DNA of 64,000 nucleotides from an uncultured Lachnospiraceae bacterium (GTDB taxonomy: Bacteria > Bacillota > Clostridia > Lachnospirales > Lachnospiraceae): positions 1 to 64,000 of the forward strand of contig CALWLT010000032.1 of assembly GCA_944381615.1 (NCBI GenBank). Direction: 5' to 3'. The notes under the pieces were generated by a model, which was not told where the DNA came from, made no database searches, and saw nothing but the letters and a program-made list of their open reading frames with translations. Shown piece after piece: positions 8,075 to 16,752 of this stretch. The position numbers were made by a program, and so were the translations under genes. Each line of letters opens with the position of its first letter. Within the stretch, counting starts at the first letter, position 1.

Positions 8075-9149
8075 CTACGGGGCTGTTTTACAGGCGTACG
8101 CGTTGCGTGAAAGTATACGGAAATTAGGAGTACAAAATGTAGAAATTATTAATTATTGTGGTAATTTGCAAGTTGCCGGTCGGATGTTATATAGAAAAGG
8201 AAGTAGTATAAAAAATATTTTGTATAATATTTTGATTGCTTTAAATTTTAAATACAGAAGTAACAGAAAAAAGACAATAGAATATTTTGATCTTTTTAAA
8301 AAAGAAAAGCTTAATATGGAAGGAAAATTGTTAAAATGCGGTAAGGACATAATAGAAAATGTAAACTATGATAAATTGATATGCGGCAGTGATCAGATAT
8401 GGAATCTTAATTTATTTGATGATGAAGTTTACTTTTTGTTTTTTGATAATGTCTTAGATAATATTGATTGTTATGCATATTCTGTAAGTATTGCTGAGAA
8501 TTTAAACAAAGAACAGATAAAAAAAATAAAAGAAAGGACAAAACATTTTAAATATATTTCTGTAAGAGAACAGGAGTTTTCAAAATGGCTTTCCGCAATA
8601 ACAGATAAAGAAATTTTTGAGACAGTTGATCCGGTTTTTTTATTAGAAAAAAGCGAATGGGATAAAATTGTTTCAAAAGTAGAAAATGTTGAATGTCAGA
8701 AGGCCAAGTATGTATTTGTTTTTATGATAAGTCATGATAATGCAGATCAGAAAATAGTGAATAGATTGTGTGGAAATTATGTTGGTCGGATAGTTGTTTT
8801 AAATTTACATCCGTATGACTATTTAAAAGGAGATCAGATATTATCTTCGGTATCTCCAGAGCAATTTATATGGCTGATAAAAAATGCAGAATTTATAGTT
8901 ACAGATTCTTTTCACGCTACCGCATTTTCTATTATATACAATAAAGAATTTTATAATATAAAAAGAAAAAACAGAAATGTGAGAATAGAAAATTTAAGTC
9001 GGGTATTTAAGATTGAAAATAGATTTGTTGGAGATTATGAATGGATGGAAAGAAGAGAGATTGATTATTCGGATATAAATCAAAGGATTAGTTTACAGCG
9101 TGAACGATCGATTAGTTATTTGAAAGTAATAGTAGAGGATTCGTTATGA
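8034..9149 (+). CDS. Polysaccharide pyruvyltransferase family protein (CsaB/WcaK type)
   Basis: The 371-residue protein starts KIGIITTSHAVNYGAVLQAYAL, the N-terminal signature of the polysaccharide pyruvyltransferase family, and contains LICGSDQIWN and, later, EFIVTDSFHATAFSIIYNK, the conserved DSFH segment. Authentic members transfer ketal pyruvate from phosphoenolpyruvate to a sugar. Many clostridial homologues beside FrhB-type genes have no known reaction. AGGAG at 8021-8025 supports ATG at 8034. The stop overlaps the next start as ATGA, so the two are translated together. Confidence 0.82.
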   Translation: MQKIGIITTSHAVNYGAVLQAYALRESIRKLGVQNVEIINYCGNLQVAGRMLYRKGSSIKNILYNILIALNFKYRSNRKKTIEYFDLFKKEKLNMEGKLLKCGKDIIENVNYDKLICGSDQIWNLNLFDDEVYFLFFDNVLDNIDCYAYSVSIAENLNKEQIKKIKERTKHFKYISVREQEFSKWLSAITDKEIFETVDPVFLLEKSEWDKIVSKVENVECQKAKYVFVFMISHDNADQKIVNRLCGNYVGRIVVLNLHPYDYLKGDQILSSVSPEQFIWLIKNAEFIVTDSFHATAFSIIYNKEFYNIKRKNRNVRIENLSRVFKIENRFVGDYEWMERREIDYSDINQRISLQRERSISYLKVIVEDSL

Positions 9150-10306
9150 TTGATACAGAATTTAAAGAATGCATCGGATGTGGGGCCTGTGCCATAATTT
9201 GTCCCTCAAAATGCATTTCCATGAAAATTTCTGAGGAAGGGGAATATAGACCCGTTATTGACAGAGGGAGCGATTGTATAAATTGTAGATTGTGTGAAGA
9301 TAAATGCGTAGCTTTGCATAAAATTGTAGATGTCCATCAAATAGGGAATGCTTATTATGGATGGAGTGTGGATTCCGATGTGAGAAACAGTAGTTCGGGT
9401 GGCATTGCATATGTGATTGCGAAAAGTTTTTTGAAGGATGGCGGTGTGGTGAGTGGCGCTGTTTTAGATGTCGAGAATAAGTGTGTTTTTCATAAGATAA
9501 TATCGAGGGAAGAGGAGTTAAAACAACTGCAGGGCAGTAAGTATGTTGAATCTTATTTGGGCGATGTTTTTATAAAAATAAGAGAAAATTTAGAAAGGAA
9601 TGTTCCAGTATTGTTTACGGGAGTTCCTTGTCAAATATGGAGTTTGAAAACATTTTTAAAAGACGTAAAGCAAGATAAACTTTTTACGATAGAGGTGTTT
9701 TGCCATGGAGCTCCAAGAGTAGGGGTGTTTAAAAAGTATTTAGCTTATATGGAGACGAAGTATGGGAAATTAAAACAATTTAATTTTAGATCAAAAAAAT
9801 TCGGATGGAATAATGCTTCATATCAAATGAAATTTGCAGAACGGGTTGTTCAGGAGAAGCATGAAAATAACATATATCACTTAATGTTTGGTTATCATAA
9901 TTCAATAAGGACAAATTGCTATAGTTGTCAGTACAGAGGATACGAAAGAAGTGCAGATATATCTTTGGGGGATTTCTGGGGAATAGAAAAGTTTTATCCT
10001 GAAGTAGATGTAAGGAAAGGCGTTTCAGCTGTTTTTATTAATACAGAAAAGGGGGAACAGATTTTTGAAAGACTTCATGGACGGATTGAATTGTATCAAT
10101 GCAAAACAGAGGAAATATTAGAAAAGAACAAATGGTTTATAATGAATTATGATATTCCGATTAATCAAAAAAAATTTGATAAGGATTATAAAAAATTAAA
10201 AGGATCCATTTTTATAAAAAAATATGAGTTTTTATATAAAGTTTGGTATCGAATCGCACACAAAGTAAAATTTTTAAATTGGAATAATGCTTATGAAATT
10301 AAATAG
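9146..10306 (+). CDS. Ferredoxin plus FrhB (coenzyme F420 hydrogenase beta subunit)-type protein
   Basis: The N-terminal 60 residues hold a two-cluster ferredoxin (CIGCGACAIICPSKC and CINCRLCEDKC). The remainder matches the FrhB N- and C-terminal domains, with SSSGGIAYVIAK, QGSKYVES, PVLFTGVPCQIW, FCHGAPRVG and the CYSCQYRGYERSADISLGDFWG cysteine segment. It resembles flavin-containing subunits that move electrons between ferredoxin and another carrier. A redox protein inside a glycan operon is unexpected. The tight coupling to the pyruvyltransferase-like gene suggests they act on the same substrate. No F420 biosynthesis gene is visible, so the cofactor is more likely FAD. Function unknown. 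Confidence 0.83.
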   Translation: MIDTEFKECIGCGACAIICPSKCISMKISEEGEYRPVIDRGSDCINCRLCEDKCVALHKIVDVHQIGNAYYGWSVDSDVRNSSSGGIAYVIAKSFLKDGGVVSGAVLDVENKCVFHKIISREEELKQLQGSKYVESYLGDVFIKIRENLERNVPVLFTGVPCQIWSLKTFLKDVKQDKLFTIEVFCHGAPRVGVFKKYLAYMETKYGKLKQFNFRSKKFGWNNASYQMKFAERVVQEKHENNIYHLMFGYHNSIRTNCYSCQYRGYERSADISLGDFWGIEKFYPEVDVRKGVSAVFINTEKGEQIFERLHGRIELYQCKTEEILEKNKWFIMNYDIPINQKKFDKDYKKLKGSIFIKKYEFLYKVWYRIAHKVKFLNWNNAYEIK

Positions 10307-11816
10307 AATGGGAAATACAGTTAGTATTTTAATTTTTATAACTGCATTTTCACAAATTATATCTTTCGTAAGAGAAAGTGTGTTTGCATATTATTATGGT
10401 ACCAATGTGGAGGCTGATATTTATGTAATTGCATCACAGATTCCAGTTACGCTTTTTGCGGTAATTTCATCAGCGGTTAATACTATTATGTTACCGTTGT
10501 ATATTGAAAAGAAAGAAACGCAGGGAATATTAAAAGCACAAAGTTTTTTAAAAAGTTCGATTTGTATTTTCACCGTTTTTTCTGTGATTTTTGTCATTTT
10601 TGCTGAACTTGCTGCAGAGATGCTGGTTTCTTTATTTGCTCCGGGTTTTGAGGGAGAGGTAAAAGATACTACAGTTTTATACATACGAATTCTTTTACCG
10701 ACAACTATTTGGACCCTGACAATTAATATACTAACTGTGTGTTTTAATTCAAGTAATAATTTTAGTTATCCTGTTACGGCAAGTATGATTCAAAATATTG
10801 CGATTATTGTATCGATGCTTGCGATAGCCAGAGCACTAGGTGTAATGGCAGCTGTTTTAGGAACGGTAATAGGAATTGTACTTAATTTTATATTTTTAGC
10901 TATTCCATATAAAGAAATTTTATTTGCGTCAATTGATTTAAAAGAAACCTGGAATGACTTAAAACGGATTTTATGTAAAATTGGTCCAGTTACATTGGGA
11001 GTTGGTGTTGCGGAAATTAATCGAGTTATTGATCGGGCGCTTGCTTCCGGAATGGATACAGGAAGTATTACAGCTTTAAATTATGCTAACAAATTGAGTG
11101 TTGTTTTTTCATCTCTGATTCTGAGTGGAATTGCGACGGTTGCATTCAAAAAATTTTCTGAATTTTATGCAAAAAAAAACTTTGAACAATATGATCGGAC
11201 TTTAACAAACTATGTCGTATTACTGGTAAGTATATTACTGCCGATTACGATAGGGGCGATTTTATTCAGAAAAGAACTTATTGCAGTCGTTTTTGGAAGA
11301 GGAGCATTTGATATAGATTCTACAGCAAGGACTGCTGAAATTTTTTTATATTCAGCTTTGGGAATTGTATTTATTGCGGTACGGGATGTATTGTCGAAAT
11401 ATTATTATGCACAAGGAAATACAAAGACACCTATGATTAATGCAGGGATAGGACTTATCCTCAATATTTTTTTAAATCTTGTCCTTTCAAAATTTATGGG
11501 TGTTTCTGGCCTTGCGTTAGCTACAACAATTGCCAATATTGCGGTATGTGTTTTATTATTTGCATCTATTCTAAAAACAGAACCGGAATTTTATTTTATA
11601 GGCTTTATTAAAAATATTTTTGTTCCAATGATTTCGGCACTGTGTATGTGTATTATATTGTTGATTTTAGATAGTGCTGACTTGTTTTCGAATATAGGGA
11701 TTGAATTGATTTTTAATACGATAGCGGGGGGCGGAATTTTTATGTGCAGTTTTTATGTGCTGGATAAAGCTTTAATGAAAGAACTTATGGGATTGTTATT
11801 TAAACAGATTAATTAA
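10287..11816 (+). CDS. MurJ-type lipid-linked glycan flippase
   Basis: The 509-residue protein belongs to the MOP superfamily, with about fourteen membrane segments. Internal stretches such as SFVRESVFAYYYG near the start, LFAPGF and VFGRGAFD fit the MurJ/MviN branch better than the usual Wzx branch. It would flip the undecaprenyl-linked repeat unit to the outer face before polymerisation. The start overlaps the previous gene by 20 bases and lacks a strong ribosome site, so translational coupling is likely; ATG at 10293 or 10308 are alternatives. As the cell's housekeeping MurJ is expected elsewhere, this copy probably serves the glycan. Confidence 0.78.
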   Translation: MLMKLNRMGNTVSILIFITAFSQIISFVRESVFAYYYGTNVEADIYVIASQIPVTLFAVISSAVNTIMLPLYIEKKETQGILKAQSFLKSSICIFTVFSVIFVIFAELAAEMLVSLFAPGFEGEVKDTTVLYIRILLPTTIWTLTINILTVCFNSSNNFSYPVTASMIQNIAIIVSMLAIARALGVMAAVLGTVIGIVLNFIFLAIPYKEILFASIDLKETWNDLKRILCKIGPVTLGVGVAEINRVIDRALASGMDTGSITALNYANKLSVVFSSLILSGIATVAFKKFSEFYAKKNFEQYDRTLTNYVVLLVSILLPITIGAILFRKELIAVVFGRGAFDIDSTARTAEIFLYSALGIVFIAVRDVLSKYYYAQGNTKTPMINAGIGLILNIFLNLVLSKFMGVSGLALATTIANIAVCVLLFASILKTEPEFYFIGFIKNIFVPMISALCMCIILLILDSADLFSNIGIELIFNTIAGGGIFMCSFYVLDKALMKELMGLLFKQIN

Positions 11817-11840
11817 TATTACAGAGAGGAAAAATTAGAA

Positions 11841-12821
11841 ATGAAGAAAATCTTACTTACTGGTTCCGACGGGTTTATTGGCAGTCATTTAACAGAGGAA
11901 CTGGTGCAGGCTGGCTATGAAGTTAAGGCGTTTGTTTATTACAATTCATTTAATACCTGGGGCTGGTTAGATACACTTCCGACTGAAATCATGGATCATG
12001 TGGAGATTTTTCCGGGGGATATCCGGGACCCTCACGGAGTAAAAGAAGCGATGAAGGGCTGCCAGGCTGTCTTTCATCTGGCGGCACTGATTGCGATTCC
12101 ATTCAGCTATCATTCTCCGGACACTTACGTGGACACAAATATCAAGGGCACGCTGAATGTACTGCAGGCGGCCCGGGAACTGGGAGTGGAGCGGGTACTG
12201 GTTACCTCTACATCGGAAGTTTATGGAACGGCGAAATACGTCCCGATCGATGAAATGCATCCGTTTCAGGGACAGTCCCCGTATTCAGCGACTAAAATCG
12301 GAGCGGACAGGCTGGCAGAGTCGTTTTACCGTTCTTTTTCTTTGCCTGTGACGATTGTCCGGCCATTTAATACTTTTGGCCCCAGACAGTCAGCCCGGGC
12401 AGTCATTCCGACGATTATTACGCAGCTGCTTTCCGGAAAAGAGGAAATTAAGTTGGGTTCCCTTACTCCAACTCGGGATTTTAATTACGTAAAGGATACA
12501 GCGAGAGGATTTCTGGAAATTTACCGTTCAGAGAAAACGATTGGGCAGGAGATTAATATTGCGACGCAGAAGGAAATTTCGATTGGCGCTCTTGCAGAGG
12601 AACTGATTCGACAGATCAATCCTGCGGCGCGGATTGTCTGTGATGAGCGGCGCCTGCGGCCGGAAAAGAGTGAGGTTAACCGGCTTTTAGGGAGCAATAA
12701 AAAGATTATGGAACTGACGGAATGGAGACCCAGGTATACATTTGAGCAGGGGTTGGCGGAGACAATCAAATTTCTCAGAAATAATCTTGAACGGTATAAA
12801 CCGGATCTTTATAACCTGTAG
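11841..12821 (+). CDS. legB: NAD-dependent GDP-sugar 4,6-dehydratase, LegB type
   Basis: The 326-residue short-chain dehydrogenase has a Rossmann GSDGFIGSH at residues 8-16, the TSTSEVYGT segment and YSATK with Y148 and K152. It is close to the LegB/PtmB enzymes that remove water from GDP-N-acetylglucosamine in the legionaminic acid pathway, judging by RVLVTSTSEVYGTAKYVPI and FNTFGPRQSARAVIPTII. It opens the run of seven nonulosonate genes. AGAGAGG precedes the ATG. Base composition rises again relative to the flippase gene, so the seven genes may have a different history from the AT-rich cassette. Confidence 0.83.
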   Translation: MKKILLTGSDGFIGSHLTEELVQAGYEVKAFVYYNSFNTWGWLDTLPTEIMDHVEIFPGDIRDPHGVKEAMKGCQAVFHLAALIAIPFSYHSPDTYVDTNIKGTLNVLQAARELGVERVLVTSTSEVYGTAKYVPIDEMHPFQGQSPYSATKIGADRLAESFYRSFSLPVTIVRPFNTFGPRQSARAVIPTIITQLLSGKEEIKLGSLTPTRDFNYVKDTARGFLEIYRSEKTIGQEINIATQKEISIGALAEELIRQINPAARIVCDERRLRPEKSEVNRLLGSNKKIMELTEWRPRYTFEQGLAETIKFLRNNLERYKPDLYNL

Positions 12822-12840
12822 CTAGAAGGGAGCGAGTAGG

Positions 12841-14001
12841 ATGAGCGAAAAACGGATAGATAAAAAAAGGATTCCTCTTTCTGTCCCTAATTTAAAAGGA
12901 CGGGAGCTGGAATACGTGACAGAAGCGGTCCGGACGGAATGGGTTTCCACGGCGGGGCCGTATATTACGGATTTTGAGCGGCAAATTGCCGACTATGTGA
13001 AGGTTCCGGAAGCGGCTGCCTGTCAGAGCGGGACGGCAGGGCTTCATCTGGCGCTCCGTGTGTTGGGCGTAAAACCAGGAGATGAGGTCATTGTACCTAC
13101 TTTGACATTTATCGCGGCGGTTAATCCTGTCCGATATCTGGGAGCAGATCCGGTTTTCATGGATTGCGATGATACGCTGACCATGGATCCGAAGAAACTG
13201 CGGGCGTTCTGTGAAACAGAATGTGATTTTCAGAATGGGATTTTAACAGATCGGCAGAGTGGGAAAAGAGTTTCAGCAATAGTTGTCGTTCATATTTTCG
13301 GAAATCTGGCAGATATGGAAGCCGTTATAGATATTGCGTCCCGGTACCATCTGAAGGTTCTGGAGGATGCGACGGAGGCGCTGGGAAGCTATTATCTTTC
13401 TGGTAGATATCAGGGGAAATATGCCGGAACAGTTGGCGATCTTGGCGTGTACTCTTTTAATGGAAATAAGATCATCACAACCGGAGGAGGCGGGATGATA
13501 GTGTCGCAGGATCCGGAGCTGGTAAAACGATGCCGGTTTCTTTCCACGCAGGCCAAAAAGGATATCGTTTATTTTGTTCATGAAGAGATTGGCTATAATT
13601 ATAGGATGACAAACCTGCAGGCAGCGCTGGGACTGGCTCAGCTGGAGCAGCTGGAAGGATTTATCCGGGTCAAACAGGAAAATTATGACGCGTATCAGGA
13701 AGAGAAAATTCCGCTTCTTCCCTTTCGGTCGGATATTCGCAGCAATCATTGGTTCTACAGCTATCTGGCAAAGGATCGGGACGGGCTGATTCGGTTTTTG
13801 GATGAGCATGGCGTGCAAAGCCGGCCGGTCTGGCAGTTGATCCATACGTTGCGTCCGTATCTGAAAAACCGTTGCTTTCAGATTGAAAAAGCGGACTGGT
13901 ATTATGATCGGATTGTCAATCTTCCCTGCAGTACCAGCCTGAGCCGGGAGGAAGTAACGCAGGTAGCCGCACTGATCAGACAGTTTGAGATGAGACAATA
14001 A
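12841..14001 (+). CDS. legC: PLP-dependent aminotransferase, LegC type
   Basis: The 386-residue DegT-family aminotransferase has PLP lysine K210 in YSFNGNKIITTGGGGM and D176 in LEDATEALG. The N-terminal IPLSVPNLKGRELEYV and the context after LegB match LegC, which converts the 4-keto GDP-sugar to the 4-amino-4,6-dideoxy sugar. It differs clearly from the aminotransferase at 1490-2716, so the operon carries two enzymes of this family for two sugars. AAGGGAG at 12826-12832 supports the start. Confidence 0.83.
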   Translation: MSEKRIDKKRIPLSVPNLKGRELEYVTEAVRTEWVSTAGPYITDFERQIADYVKVPEAAACQSGTAGLHLALRVLGVKPGDEVIVPTLTFIAAVNPVRYLGADPVFMDCDDTLTMDPKKLRAFCETECDFQNGILTDRQSGKRVSAIVVVHIFGNLADMEAVIDIASRYHLKVLEDATEALGSYYLSGRYQGKYAGTVGDLGVYSFNGNKIITTGGGGMIVSQDPELVKRCRFLSTQAKKDIVYFVHEEIGYNYRMTNLQAALGLAQLEQLEGFIRVKQENYDAYQEEKIPLLPFRSDIRSNHWFYSYLAKDRDGLIRFLDEHGVQSRPVWQLIHTLRPYLKNRCFQIEKADWYYDRIVNLPCSTSLSREEVTQVAALIRQFEMRQ

Positions 14002-14023
14002 AGAGAAGAAGAGGAACGGGAGG

Positions 14024-15070
14024 ATGCGGATTTCAGAGTATATCATTGGGCCGGAATCTTCGATTCTGGAAGCCATGAAACAGATTGACCGGAATGCCAA
14101 GGGTATCGTATATCTGTGTGAACAGGGTAAGCTGGCGGGGGTATTGACAGACGGAGATGTGCGCAGATATTTATTGCAGGGCGGAGACTTGAGGAATCCA
14201 GTTCGGGAGATAGCCAACCGCTCTCCCAAATATATCATGCAGGAAGAGCGGAATCGGGGACGGGTGTATATGAAACAGTATCAGATCCGCTCCCTGCCGG
14301 TTTTGGATGCTGACCACGTAATAAAGGAGATTCTGTTCCTGGATGAGCCGTCGATAGAGGACAAAGAGCAGCTGAATCTTCCTGTGGCGATCATGGCGGG
14401 AGGGAAGGGAACCCGACTATATCCGTATACGCAGATTCTTCCGAAGCCGTTAATTCCGATCGGGGAAAAAACCATTACTGAACATATCATGGACCGGTTT
14501 ACTGCTTATGGATGTCTGCATTTTGACATGATTGTCAATTATAAGAAAAATTTTATCAAATCCTATTTTCTGGAAAACGAGACGCCGCGGGATGTTTCTT
14601 TTATTGAGGAGGAAGAATTCCTGGGTACGGGTGGAGGCCTGAGACTTCTGCGAGGAAGGTATGCCTCCACTTTTTTCATGAGTAACTGTGACGTTCTGGT
14701 CGAAGCAGACTATGCAAAGATGTATCATTTTCATAAAGAGCAGAAAAATCTGGCGACTATGGTATGCGCCAAGAAACACTTGACCATTCCGTATGGAACG
14801 GTAGAGGTATCCAGACAGGGATATGCCAGACAGCTGAAAGAAAAACCGGAATTTTCGTTTATTACGAATACGGGGCTTTATCTTCTGGAGCCGGAGTTCC
14901 TGGAGGAAATCCCGGATCATACCTTTATCCATATTACGGATGTGATTCAGGCCTGTATTGATCAGGGAAAGCGGATTGGCGTTTATTCGATCCCGGAGGA
15001 TCAGTGGATGGATATGGGGCAGATGGATGAACTGGAGCGGATGAAGCGGAGCCTGCATATAAGGGAATGA
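14024..15070 (+). CDS. ptmE: CBS-domain sugar nucleotidyltransferase, PtmE type (glucosamine-1-phosphate guanylyltransferase)
   Basis: Residues 1 to about 115 form a pair of CBS domains. From residue 120 there is a nucleotidyltransferase with VAIMAGGKGTRLYPYTQILPKP, the GTP/sugar-phosphate site, with GGKGTRL at 126-132. This fused layout is characteristic of PtmE in Campylobacter flagellin glycosylation, which makes GDP-glucosamine and commits the pathway to GDP-linked intermediates. Its presence is the main reason to prefer legionaminic acid over N-acetylneuraminic acid. It lies between legC and neuB, and its TGA overlaps a possible upstream start of neuB. Confidence 0.82.
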   Translation: MRISEYIIGPESSILEAMKQIDRNAKGIVYLCEQGKLAGVLTDGDVRRYLLQGGDLRNPVREIANRSPKYIMQEERNRGRVYMKQYQIRSLPVLDADHVIKEILFLDEPSIEDKEQLNLPVAIMAGGKGTRLYPYTQILPKPLIPIGEKTITEHIMDRFTAYGCLHFDMIVNYKKNFIKSYFLENETPRDVSFIEEEEFLGTGGGLRLLRGRYASTFFMSNCDVLVEADYAKMYHFHKEQKNLATMVCAKKHLTIPYGTVEVSRQGYARQLKEKPEFSFITNTGLYLLEPEFLEEIPDHTFIHITDVIQACIDQGKRIGVYSIPEDQWMDMGQMDELERMKRSLHIRE

Positions 15071-15084
15071 CGGGAGAAATGCGG

Positions 15085-16104
15085 ATGAGATGTGAGAAAA
15101 AGAGAGACATTTTTATTATTGCGGAAGCGGGAGTAAATCATAACGGGAGCCTGGATTTGGCGCTGCAGATGATCCGTGAAGCGAAAAAGGCAGGGGTGGA
15201 TGCCATTAAATTTCAGACGTTTAGAACAGATGAACTTCTCTCAAAATTTGCGCCGAAAGCAGAATATCAGAAGAAACAGACGGGGAATGCAGAAAATCAA
15301 AAAGAAATGCTCAGCCGTCTGGAATTATCTTTTGAAGAATTCCGATCACTGAAAAAAGCAGCGGATCAGGAAGGCATTCTGTTTTTGTCCACGCCGTTCG
15401 ATTTGGCGAGTATTGATTTTCTGGATTCTCTTGAGATGCCGTTTTGGAAAATTCCCTCCGGTGAAGTGACGGATCTTCCGTATCTTGAAAAAATCGCGAA
15501 AACGGAAAAACGGATTCTGATGTCTACAGGAATGTGTGAGATGGAAGAAATCGGACAGGCGCTGCAGGTGTTTTACAGGTATGGATATACGCAAGATCAG
15601 ATTATACTACTTCACTGTACAACTGAATATCCGGCGCCGGTTTCTGAAGTAAATCTTGCGGCAATGGAGACTCTGCGAAAAGAGTTTGGGGTTGAAGTGG
15701 GCTATTCGGATCATACAGAGGGGATTGCTGTGTCGATTGCGGCGGCTGCAATGGGAGCAAGGGTTCTGGAGAAACATTTTACGCTGGATCGTTCACTGCC
15801 GGGACCGGATCACAAAGCAAGTCTGGTTCCGGAAGAGTTGAAAGAACTGACAGATTCAGTGAGAGCTGCTGTTCAAGCGGTTGGAAGCGGAGAAAAATAT
15901 CCCACGGAGGCCGAACGGAGGAACCGGATTGCAGCCCGCAAGAGTCTGGTGGCCAGAGAACGGATCCGGGCAGGAGAGATCCTGACAGAAGAAAATGTTA
16001 CGGTTAAACGTCCGGGAGACGGGCTTAGCCCCATGCGTTGGTATGAGGTGCTGGGGACAAAAGCAAAACGGGATTTCGAAGAAGACGAATTGATTGAAAT
16101 TTAA
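15085..16104 (+). CDS. legI: Legionaminic acid synthase (NeuB/LegI family)
   Basis: The 339-residue protein condenses a 6-deoxy-diacetamido hexose with phosphoenolpyruvate to give the nine-carbon acid. It has the NeuB barrel with FIIAEAGVNHNGSLDLA, KFQTFRTDELLS, the WKIPSGEV segment and LLHCTTEYPAP, followed by GYSDHTEGI and a C-terminal antifreeze-like SAF domain (ARKSLVARERIRAGEILTEENV). The ATG at 15085 is preferred because GGGAG at 15072-15076 lies 8 bases upstream; ATG at 15067, which overlaps ptmE as ATGA, is the alternative. Specificity for legionaminic rather than N-acetylneuraminic precursor is inferred from the neighbouring legB, legC and ptmE genes. Confidence 0.85.
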   Translation: MRCEKKRDIFIIAEAGVNHNGSLDLALQMIREAKKAGVDAIKFQTFRTDELLSKFAPKAEYQKKQTGNAENQKEMLSRLELSFEEFRSLKKAADQEGILFLSTPFDLASIDFLDSLEMPFWKIPSGEVTDLPYLEKIAKTEKRILMSTGMCEMEEIGQALQVFYRYGYTQDQIILLHCTTEYPAPVSEVNLAAMETLRKEFGVEVGYSDHTEGIAVSIAAAAMGARVLEKHFTLDRSLPGPDHKASLVPEELKELTDSVRAAVQAVGSGEKYPTEAERRNRIAARKSLVARERIRAGEILTEENVTVKRPGDGLSPMRWYEVLGTKAKRDFEEDELIEI

Positions 16105-16106
16105 AA

Positions 16107-16736
16107 ATGAATGGAAGAAAAGGTTTGGTTTTACTGGGCGGCGGCGGTCACTGCGTTTCGGTTCTGGATGCGGTAATCCGTCAGGGAATTTATAAGGATA
16201 TCAAGATCCTGGATCGGCCGTCTCAGATTGGGAAACGCGTATTGCAGTATACGATTAGTGGTTCTGATGAAGAATTGGTAGAGTTATTTCGGGAAGGATA
16301 CCGGGATGCGTTTGTGACCGTGGGAAGTATTCAGGATTCTTCCCTGCGCAAAAAGCTGGCACAGCAGATTCGGGAAGCTGGATTTCATTTTATTAATGTG
16401 ATTGATCCATCTGCAACGGTTGCGGAAAGCGTTGTTATGGGAACCGGTATTTTTGTCGGAAAACGGGCGGTTATCAATGCAGGGAGCGAGATTGGAGATA
16501 TGGCGATCATTAATACCGGAGCAATTGTCGAACATGGAAACCGAGTTGGAGCGTATGCTCATGTGTCTGTGGGAGCAGTGCTCTGCGGCGATGTGTCTGT
16601 GGGAGCGGATTGCCTGATTGGAGCAAATGCAACGATATTGCAGGGGCTTACGATTGGGGAACAGAGTATTGTGGGAGCCGGTAGCCTGATATTAAAAAAT
16701 GTGCCGCCATATTCTAAAGTATATGGGGTTTCTTAA
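16107..16736 (+). CDS. Left-handed beta-helix acetyltransferase, NeuD/LegH (PglD-like)
   Basis: The 209-residue protein has the PglD-type N-terminal nucleotide-sugar domain beginning LVLLGGGGHCVSVLDAV. A hexapeptide-repeat C-terminal half follows (GTGIFVGKRAVINAGSEIG, VGADCLIGANATILQGL), ending in KVYGVS as in many sialic-acid O- or N-acetyltransferases. In this setting the likely reaction is N-acetylation of the 4-amino group of the LegC product. O-acetylation of the finished acid, as proposed for NeuD, is the alternative. It starts 2 bases after neuB/legI. Confidence 0.78.
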   Translation: MNGRKGLVLLGGGGHCVSVLDAVIRQGIYKDIKILDRPSQIGKRVLQYTISGSDEELVELFREGYRDAFVTVGSIQDSSLRKKLAQQIREAGFHFINVIDPSATVAESVVMGTGIFVGKRAVINAGSEIGDMAIINTGAIVEHGNRVGAYAHVSVGAVLCGDVSVGADCLIGANATILQGLTIGEQSIVGAGSLILKNVPPYSKVYGVS

Positions 16737-16752
16737 AACGGATGGAAAGAGA

